From: JANNGZ01 sp031404155
GTDB lineage: Bacteria; Pseudomonadota; Gammaproteobacteria; Burkholderiales; Burkholderiaceae_C
Assembly: GCA_031404155.1 (NCBI GenBank)
Contig: JANNGZ010000254.1
Span: 1 to 11,027 of the forward strand
Direction of reading: 5' to 3'
Length of the DNA stretch: 11,027 nt
Part shown: positions 5,550 through 11,027 of the stretch, piece after piece
How positions within the stretch are numbered: the first letter of the stretch is position 1
Layout: every line of letters starts with the position of its first letter
The notes under the pieces: generated by a model
Databases searched by the model: none
Seen by the model: the letters and a program-made list of their open reading frames with translations, nothing else
Told to the model about the DNA's origin: nothing
Translations under genes and position numbers: made by a program

Positions 5550-8351
5550 ATGGACACGTCAACCTTTTTCCGCCCTCGGTGGGCGCTCGCCAGCGCTCTG
5601 TTGTTGACCTTCAGTGGCATGGTCGCGGCGGAGCCGCCATCGCGAGCGGCGCGTCTAGGCTACATCAACGGCACGGTGAGTTTCTCGCCGGCCGGGCAGC
5701 CCGATTGGGTGCGGGCTGCCGTGAATCGGCCGCTGACCACTGGCGATCGTTTGTGGACGGGTGGCAATTCGCGCGCCGAGTTGCAGATCGGCGGGGCGGC
5801 GATCCGCATGGGCCCGTCCACCAGCATGGTCTTGCTAAACCTCGACGACCGCATCGCGCAGGTGCAGCTATCGCAAGGCACGTTGAAGGTCCGCGTGCGC
5901 AGCCTGGGACAAAGGCAGACCTTTGAAGTGGCGACGCCCAACCTCGCCTTCACGCTGCGCCGTCCTGGCGAATACCGCATCGAGGTCGGTCGCATCGACG
6001 ACGCCACCGCGGTCTTCGTGCAGAACGGCGTCGCCGAGGTCTATGGCGATGGCGCGTCATACACGCTCACTCCGCGCCAGGGCTATCGCTTCTACGGCAC
6101 CGACCTGTCCGACTACGAGACCTTGACGGCTCGGCGTGAAGACGACTTGGACCGCTGGTCACGCCAGCGCGACCGCCTCGGCGACAGATCGGTGTCCGCT
6201 CGCTATGTGTCGCACGAAGTCGTCGGCTATGAAGACCTCGATGCCAACGGCACCTGGCGGGTCGATCCGAACTACGGCAACGTCTGGACACCGCGCCGGG
6301 TGGCCGCCAACTGGACACCTTACCGAGACGGGCATTGGTCCTGGGTGGAACCCTGGGGCTGGACCTGGGTGGACGACGCGCCCTGGGGTTACGCCGTGTC
6401 GCACTACGGCCGCTGGGCCAACATCAATGGCTCCTGGGCCTGGGTTCCCGGTCCGAAGCGCGAGCGGGCGGTGTATGCGCCGGCGCTGGTGGCATTTGTC
6501 GGCGGCAAGAATTTCCAGATTTCGGTGACGGCCGGCAACACAAGCCCCGCCGCCGTCGGCTGGTTCCCGCTGGCGCCGCGTGAGGTCTATCAACCCTCCT
6601 ATCCGGTCAGCCGCGTTTACTTCGACAACATCAATCGCAGCAATGCGGTGATTCCTGCTCAGACCATCACCAACATCTACAACACCACCAACGTCACCAC
6701 CAACACAACCATCGTCAACACCACCAACCTCACCAACGTGACCTATGCCAACCAGCAGGTGACGGGCGCGGTGGTCGCCGTGCCGGCGCAAGCCTTCGTG
6801 CAGTCGCAGCCGGTGGCCAAGGTCATGGTGCAGGTGCAGCGGGAAGCCGTTCTCAGCGCGCCGGTGATGCGCGTCGCCAACGTGGCACCGGTACAGCAAA
6901 GCGTGCAAGGCGGCGCCCCTGCCGCCGTCACCTTGCCACCTGTCCTGCAGCAAGCCGTTGTTGCGCGCACCGCGCCGCCGCCCCCGCCCGTGGCCTTTGC
7001 CGTCCAGCAGCAGCAATTGGCCGCCAAACCGGGCGTGCCGATCGACGAAGCGCAACGCACGCAACTCAAGCCTGCCGCCCCGGCGGCACCGGCACCCAAG
7101 GTCAGCGTGGTGGCCACGGTCCAGGCGCCGACAGCCACCGCGCTGCCGCCGGCGACGGCTCCGGCCGCCAAGTCACCGGATGAGCGCAAAGCCGCCGCGG
7201 GCGCGACCCCAGGGACAACCACCGCCACAACCCCGGACACCGCCATTGCAGCCAGCGGAGTACCCCGCAAGGCGGATGAGGACAAGAGCGCGGCGGCAAA
7301 AGAAGCAACGCGGGCCGAAACGGCGAAGGCCGAGGCAGCCAAAGCCGACGCCGCCAAGGCCACCAGCGCGCAGGCCGAGGTATCGAAGGCCGAGGCAGCA
7401 AAGGCCGCGGCTGCGCAGGCCGAAGCCACCAAAGCCGTTGCGGCCAAGGCAGCGACCGCGACGGCCGAAGCCTCCAAGGCCGCGGCAACCAAAGCCGATG
7501 CTGCCAGGGCTGTTGATGCGAAGGCTGCCGATGCCAACAAAGTCGAGGCGACCAAGGCGGCGAGCGCGAAGGCCGAGGCAGGCAAGGCAGACGAGGCCAA
7601 AGCCCAGAAGGCCAAGGCGGACGCAGCACAGGCCGAAGCGTCGAAGGCCGAGGCCATGAAGGCTGAAGCAGCACGAGCCGACGCGGCCAAGGCCGCGACG
7701 GCCAAAGCCGAGGCAGCGAAGGCCGAGGAAGCGAAGGCCGAGGCCAGCAAGGCCGCTGCCGCCAAGGCCGCGACGGCGACGGCCGAAGCATCGAAGGCCG
7801 CGACAGCCAAAGCCGAAGAGGCCAAGGCTGCCGATGCCAAGGCCGATGCGAGCAAGGCGTCCAGCGCGAAGGCTCAGGCAGGCAAAGCCGACGAGGCCAA
7901 AGCCCAGAGAGCCAAGGCGGACGCAGCACAGGCCGAAACGTCGAAGGCCGAGGCCATGAAGGCTGAGGCAGCACGAGCCGACGCGGCCAAGGCCGCGTCG
8001 GCCAAAGCCGAGGCAGCGAAGGCGGAGGCAATGAAGGCCGAAGCCACCCGCGCCGACGCCGCAAGAGTCGCCACAGCAAAAGCTGAAACGGCAAAGGCTG
8101 AAGCTGCAAAAGCCGACGCAACCCAGGCCGACGCCGCCAAAGCCGCCACGGCGAAAGCTGAAGCCGTGAAGGCTGATGCCGCCAAAGCCGAAGCGGCGAA
8201 GGCCGAGACAGCAAAGGCCGAAGCAGCCAAAACGGCCCTGGTCAAGGCACCCGCTGGCGCGCCGCCGCCAAAGTCGCGCGCGTCAGGTCCAAAATCCGGC
8301 GCCGATGGGGCTGAGGAAGACGAGACGAAGAAAGGAGGCCGCAAACCGTAG
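5550..8351 (+). CDS. Exported FecR-domain/DUF6600-like protein with a long Lys-Ala-Glu pentapeptide-repeat tail
   Basis: A 933-residue protein of unknown function. ATG 5550 was chosen over an upstream TTG at 5514 because AAAGG lies 7 bases before it and a signal peptide follows at once (hydrophobic core about 11-23, likely cleavage after VAA-27). A FecR-type beta domain occupies about 35-170 (GTVSF..., TGDRLWTG, SRAELQIGG). Residues about 220-330 are rich in Trp, Gly and Tyr (WRVDPNYGNVWTPRR, GHWSWVEPWGWTWVDDAPWG) and fit the DUF6600 domain common in betaproteobacterial FecR-like proteins. An Asn/Thr-rich stretch (about 371-405) and a Pro/Ala/Gln linker follow. From 588 to 893 the chain is 61 five-residue repeats, ending in a Pro/Gly-rich charged tail. 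No TonB-dependent receptor, FecI sigma factor or anti-sigma membrane segment is nearby, so a classical FecR signalling role is unlikely. A periplasmic or surface structural or binding role is inferred. Confidence 0.88.
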   Translation: MDTSTFFRPRWALASALLLTFSGMVAAEPPSRAARLGYINGTVSFSPAGQPDWVRAAVNRPLTTGDRLWTGGNSRAELQIGGAAIRMGPSTSMVLLNLDDRIAQVQLSQGTLKVRVRSLGQRQTFEVATPNLAFTLRRPGEYRIEVGRIDDATAVFVQNGVAEVYGDGASYTLTPRQGYRFYGTDLSDYETLTARREDDLDRWSRQRDRLGDRSVSARYVSHEVVGYEDLDANGTWRVDPNYGNVWTPRRVAANWTPYRDGHWSWVEPWGWTWVDDAPWGYAVSHYGRWANINGSWAWVPGPKRERAVYAPALVAFVGGKNFQISVTAGNTSPAAVGWFPLAPREVYQPSYPVSRVYFDNINRSNAVIPAQTITNIYNTTNVTTNTTIVNTTNLTNVTYANQQVTGAVVAVPAQAFVQSQPVAKVMVQVQREAVLSAPVMRVANVAPVQQSVQGGAPAAVTLPPVLQQAVVARTAPPPPPVAFAVQQQQLAAKPGVPIDEAQRTQLKPAAPAAPAPKVSVVATVQAPTATALPPATAPAAKSPDERKAAAGATPGTTTATTPDTAIAASGVPRKADEDKSAAAKEATRAETAKAEAAKADAAKATSAQAEVSKAEAAKAAAAQAEATKAVAAKAATATAEASKAAATKADAARAVDAKAADANKVEATKAASAKAEAGKADEAKAQKAKADAAQAEASKAEAMKAEAARADAAKAATAKAEAAKAEEAKAEASKAAAAKAATATAEASKAATAKAEEAKAADAKADASKASSAKAQAGKADEAKAQRAKADAAQAETSKAEAMKAEAARADAAKAASAKAEAAKAEAMKAEATRADAARVATAKAETAKAEAAKADATQADAAKAATAKAEAVKADAAKAEAAKAETAKAEAAKTALVKAPAGAPPPKSRASGPKSGADGAEEDETKKGGRKP
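7311..8228 (+). repeat. 61-unit, 15-bp coding repeat (pentapeptide K-A-E/D-A-x)
   Basis: 918 bases encode residues 588-893 of the FecR/DUF6600 protein as 61 consecutive pentapeptides with a single extra Asn after KAADA. Position 1 is Lys in most units (otherwise Arg, Gln or Thr), position 2 is nearly always Ala, position 3 is mostly Glu, Asp or Ala, position 4 is mostly Ala, and position 5 is small or Met. The composition predicts a long, highly charged, water-soluble alpha helix. The period of five is not the heptad of a normal coiled coil. The nearly constant reading of GCC/AAG/GAG codons also opens all other frames across this stretch. Confidence 0.9.
7446..8063 (+). repeat. Tandem duplication of about 300 bp inside the pentapeptide-repeat region
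   Basis: Two copies follow each other: 7446-7763 (21 pentamers plus the extra Asn) and 7764-8063 (20 pentamers). Both open with KAATA-TAEAS. The core, about 7561-7740 against 7861-8040, aligns without gaps at an offset of exactly 300 bases with roughly 14 mismatches in 180 by hand count. This shows the tail grew by duplicating blocks of many units, not only single 15-bp units. Confidence 0.85.
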
Positions 8352-8426
8352 TCAGGAGCTGCCGCCTGGCCCGTCACGCGTCCTCGACCTTCGGCCTTCC
8401 CGCCGGCACCGCAAATTTCGCCAGCG

Positions 8427-8449
8427 TCCCGATCTGCGTCTGATCGGGA
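8427..8449. terminator. Hairpin between two convergent genes, possible bidirectional terminator
   Basis: TCCCGATC and GATCGGGA form a perfect 8-bp inverted repeat around a 7-base loop. It lies in the 192-base gap between the convergent FecR/DUF6600 and DUF3297 genes, where a shared terminator would be expected. There is no run of T on either side, so it is not a standard intrinsic terminator. Confidence 0.3.
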
Positions 8450-8543
8450 ACATGCAAGGATTCAGTGTGCACGCCGCCGTGCGCTGCGGCGCCGACAACC
8501 GCCAGGCGCTGGAACCAGGCTGCTGCGCCGCGCCGATGAACGC

Positions 8544-8792
8544 CTATCGGTAAAACGCCTCCACCTTGCCCTTCAACTTGATCAACAACGGATGCCCCTT
8601 GCGGTCGACCGTCTTACCGGCTGGCACCTTCACCCAGCCCTCGCTGATGCAGTATTCCTCGACGTCGAAGCGTTCCTTGTCATTGAAACGAATGCCGATC
8701 TCGTGTTCGAACACCGCCGCCACGTGATGCGGGCTGCCGGGGTCGACTGACAATCGGTCGGGCAAGGGGGGAGCGACTTTGGCTTCGGTCAT
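8544..8792 (-). CDS. DUF3297 family protein (82 aa)
   Basis: A short cytoplasmic protein of unknown function. The sequence matches the DUF3297 pattern as I recall it: LPDRLSVDPGSPHH near the N-terminus, FEHEIGIRFNDKER, DVEEYCISEGWVKVPAG, and a C-terminal IKLKGKVEAFYR. The full expected length is present. The ATG at 8792 is supported by AAGAGG (8799-8804) six bases upstream; longer in-frame starts (up to 8933) add a non-conserved Gly/Arg-rich extension and are not favoured. It has no signal peptide or membrane segment. It is convergent with the FecR/DUF6600 gene and divergent from leuC, so it appears to be a single-gene unit. The family call is strong; no biochemical role is known to me. Confidence 0.93.
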   Translation of the reverse strand: MTEAKVAPPLPDRLSVDPGSPHHVAAVFEHEIGIRFNDKERFDVEEYCISEGWVKVPAGKTVDRKGHPLLIKLKGKVEAFYR

Positions 8793-9049
8793 GGGCGACC
8801 TCTTGTTCGATGGATGCGGATGGACATCCATTGTCGAGGACCCTGCCGATCGCTCCTGCTCGCCTCCAACTCCCCGCACCACCCACCCGCCAGCCAGCCC
8901 GGTGGCTGGTGCGTTCGCGCAAGCCAGTAGCACCCCTCGGGTTAACCAGCAATTCCAGCACTTGCAAAGACACGGCCCGCGAACCGATCATGTCGCGGCG
9001 CTGCAGTAATTTCCAACATTCACGCTCTCGACCCGGCCAGCCCACCGCG

Positions 9050-10534
9050 ATGCCCACGACCGCCGTCCCGCAGACGCTGTTCGACAAGCTCTGGCAGCGT
9101 CACCTCGTCGAGCAGACCGGCGACGGCGAAGCGCTGCTCTACGTCGACCGCCACCTGGTCTACGAAGTGACCAGCCCGCAGGCCTTCGAGGGCCTGCGCA
9201 TCGCCGCCCGCTTGCCCTGGCGGCGCGAGACGGTGATTGCCACGGTGGATCACAACGTGCCGACAACGCCGGCCGAGCGCGCCAGCATCGACGCTATCGC
9301 CGATCCGCTGTCGCGGATGCAGGTCAGGCAACTCGACGTGAACTGCAAGGAGTTCGGCATCACCCAGTTCGGCATCACGAGCCGGCTGCAGGGCATCATC
9401 CACGTCATCGGCCCCGAGCAGGGCGCCACGCTGCCGGGCATGACGGTGGTGGCCGGCGATTCGCACACCAGCACGCACGGCGCTTTCGCGGCCCTGGCCT
9501 TCGGCGTCGGCACGTCCGACGTCGAGCATGTGCTGGCGACGCAGACGCTGGCGATGCGGCCGATGAAGACGATGCGGGTGCAGGTCGACGGCGCGCTGCC
9601 GGCCGGGGTGACCGCGAAGGACCTGATCCTGGCCATCATCGGCCGCCTCGGCACCGCCGGCGGCACCGGCCACGCCATTGAATTCACCGGCAGCACGGTG
9701 CGCGGGCTGTCGATGGAAGGCCGCATGACGGTGTGCAACATGGCGATCGAAGCCGGCGCGCGCGTCGGCCTGGTCGCCGTCGACGACAAGACCATCGCCT
9801 ACCTGCGCGGTCGGCCCTACGCGCCGGGAGGCGCGTTGCCCCATGACCCACCCGCGGGCGCACAGTGGGACGCCGCGGTGGCGTACTGGCGCACGCTGGC
9901 CAGCGACGAAGGCGCGCACTTCGACCGCACGCTGGTGCTGGATGCCGTGACGCTGAAACCCATGGTCACCTGGGGCACGTCGCCCGACATGGTGGTGCCG
10001 GTAGATGGCGCGGTGCCCGATCCGGCGCGCGAAAGCGACCCGGTGCGACGCGCCGGCATGCAGCGTGCGCTGGCCTACATGGGGCTCGAGCCGGGAACGC
10101 CCATGGTCGAGATCCGCCCCGACAAGGTGTTCATCGGCTCGTGCACCAACGCACGCATCGAGGACCTGCGTGCCGCCGCCGCGGTCATCCGGGGCCGCCG
10201 CGTCTCGCCGGGCATTCGCCAGGCGCTCGTCGTGCCGGGCTCGGGGTTGGTGAAAGCGCAGGCCGAGGCCGAAGGCCTGGACCGTCTGTTCATCGATGCC
10301 GGCTTTGAATGGCGCGAGCCGGGCTGCTCGATGTGCCTGGGCATGAACGCCGACCGGCTGGGCCCCGGCGAGCGCTGTGCGTCCACGTCCAACCGCAATT
10401 TCGAGGGCCGCCAGGGGGCCGGCGGGCGCAGCCACCTCGTGAGCCCGGCGATGGCCGTGGCCGCTGCGATCGCCGGCCATTTTGTCGACGTGACTGTCGA
10501 CCCCACTGCGGACGTCGCCCCGCAGACCGCGTAA
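9050..10534 (+). CDS. leuC: 3-isopropylmalate dehydratase large subunit
   Basis: With LeuD it isomerises 2-isopropylmalate to 3-isopropylmalate in leucine biosynthesis, in the cytoplasm, using a 4Fe-4S cluster. The product is 494 residues, slightly longer than the usual 465-480. It starts MPTTAVPQTLFDKLW, matching the normal N-terminus, which fixes the ATG at 9050 although no good Shine-Dalgarno precedes it. Aconitase-family motifs are intact: DHNVPTT, GPEQGATLPGMTVVAGDSHT, GTAGGTGHAIEF, and cluster ligands Cys365 (FIGSCTN), Cys426 and Cys429 (GCSMCLGMN). NRNFEGRQG also occurs near the C-terminus. About 15 extra residues follow the usual HFVDV end. Its stop overlaps the start of leuD by one base, so the two are co-translated. 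Residues around 100-120 (VNCKEFGITQF) differ from the common Burkholderiales form as I recall it, so it may be a diverged paralogue. Confidence 0.96.
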   Translation: MPTTAVPQTLFDKLWQRHLVEQTGDGEALLYVDRHLVYEVTSPQAFEGLRIAARLPWRRETVIATVDHNVPTTPAERASIDAIADPLSRMQVRQLDVNCKEFGITQFGITSRLQGIIHVIGPEQGATLPGMTVVAGDSHTSTHGAFAALAFGVGTSDVEHVLATQTLAMRPMKTMRVQVDGALPAGVTAKDLILAIIGRLGTAGGTGHAIEFTGSTVRGLSMEGRMTVCNMAIEAGARVGLVAVDDKTIAYLRGRPYAPGGALPHDPPAGAQWDAAVAYWRTLASDEGAHFDRTLVLDAVTLKPMVTWGTSPDMVVPVDGAVPDPARESDPVRRAGMQRALAYMGLEPGTPMVEIRPDKVFIGSCTNARIEDLRAAAAVIRGRRVSPGIRQALVVPGSGLVKAQAEAEGLDRLFIDAGFEWREPGCSMCLGMNADRLGPGERCASTSNRNFEGRQGAGGRSHLVSPAMAVAAAIAGHFVDVTVDPTADVAPQTA

Positions 10535-11027
10535 TGGAACCGTTCACCACCCTCGACGCGGTCGTCGTGCCGCTGGACCGCGCCAACGTCGATACCGACG
10601 CGATCATTCCCAAGCAGTTCATGAAGTCGATACTGCGCACCGGCTTCGGCGACAACCTGTTCGACGAGTGGCGCTACCTCGACCGCGGCGAGCCCGGGCA
10701 AGACGCGAGCCGGCGGCCACGCAACCCCGACTTCGCGCTCAACCAGCCGGCCTTCGCCGGCGCGCAGATCCTGCTGGCGCGCGAGAACTTCGGCTGCGGC
10801 TCGAGCCGCGAGCACGCGCCGTGGGCGCTGCACGGCTACGGCATCCGCGCGCTGGTGGCGCCCAGCTTTGCCGACATCTTTTTCGGCAACTGCTTCAAGA
10901 ACGGCATGCTGCCCATCGTGCTGGATGCGGGCACGGTCGACCGCTTGTTCGCATGGGTGGCCGCGCGGCCGGGCATGCGCTGGGCGATCGACCTGCCGGC
11001 GCAGACGCTGACACCCGAGGGCGAAAC
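10534..11027 (+). CDS. leuD: 3-isopropylmalate dehydratase small subunit (3' end outside window)
   Basis: The partner of LeuC, carrying the swivelling substrate-recognition domain. 164 codons are present from ATG 10534 (TAATG overlap with the leuC stop); the family is usually about 200-217 residues, so perhaps 40-50 residues are missing. Recognisable segments are NVDTDAIIPKQFMKSI (18-33), FDEWRYLDRGEPGQD (43-57), ARENFGCGSSREHAPWAL (82-99) and APSFADIFFGNCFKNGMLPI (109-128). No separate Shine-Dalgarno is needed if translation re-initiates at the overlap. leuB often follows leuD in related bacteria, but that cannot be seen here. Confidence 0.96.
   Translation, partial: MEPFTTLDAVVVPLDRANVDTDAIIPKQFMKSILRTGFGDNLFDEWRYLDRGEPGQDASRRPRNPDFALNQPAFAGAQILLARENFGCGSSREHAPWALHGYGIRALVAPSFADIFFGNCFKNGMLPIVLDAGTVDRLFAWVAARPGMRWAIDLPAQTLTPEGE

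Noticed and set aside
6743..8214. Two 370-codon minus-strand frames with Ala/Leu/Ser- or Arg/Pro/Leu-rich repeats, resembling membrane proteins
   Set aside because: They are the reverse reading of the 15-bp coding repeat; because 15 is a multiple of 3, every frame stays open. The signal peptide, Shine-Dalgarno and FecR domain support only the plus strand.
8810..9049. N-terminal extension of LeuC from an upstream start
   Set aside because: The added 80 residues are Pro/Arg/Ser-rich and unlike any LeuC; family similarity begins at the Met at 9050.

Overview
This window is GC-rich DNA with very long shadow reading frames opposite real genes, which is typical of a high-GC proteobacterium. The LeuC/LeuD, DUF3297 and AniA-type NirK sequences read most like those of Burkholderiales or related Betaproteobacteria. 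That placement is inferred from remembered family sequences, not from a search.

Left block (1-1948, minus strand): a denitrification and nitrogen-oxide cluster. In transcription order it holds a 68-residue protein of unknown function, a group 1 truncated haemoglobin, and a copper nitrite reductase of the AniA/class II type whose 3' end lies outside the window. A perfect FNR/DNR-type box (TTGAT-N4-ATCAA, 1289-1302) sits between the haemoglobin gene and nirK. It implies oxygen- or NO-responsive control of nirK from its own promoter.

Middle block (2083-8351, plus strand): transcribed divergently from the first block is a 1065-residue SARP-like regulator (winged helix, BTAD domain, P-loop ATPase, helical TPR-like tail). 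After about 270 bases with no recognised gene comes a 933-residue exported protein. It has a FecR domain, a Trp/Gly-rich DUF6600-like region, an Asn/Thr-rich stretch, a Pro/Ala linker and then an unbroken run of 61 five-residue repeats (K-A-E/D-A-x, 306 residues). Part of that run is a roughly 300-bp tandem duplication.

Right block (8544-11027): a small DUF3297 protein on the minus strand, then leuC and leuD on the plus strand, overlapping by one base (TAATG). These form the two subunits of 3-isopropylmalate dehydratase for leucine biosynthesis. leuD is cut by the window edge.

The most unusual items are the pentapeptide-repeat tail on the FecR/DUF6600 protein, the SARP-type regulator divergent from a nitrite-reductase cluster, and the unknown 68-residue protein at the head of that cluster. 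No tRNA, rRNA, CRISPR array, insertion sequence or attachment site was recognised.
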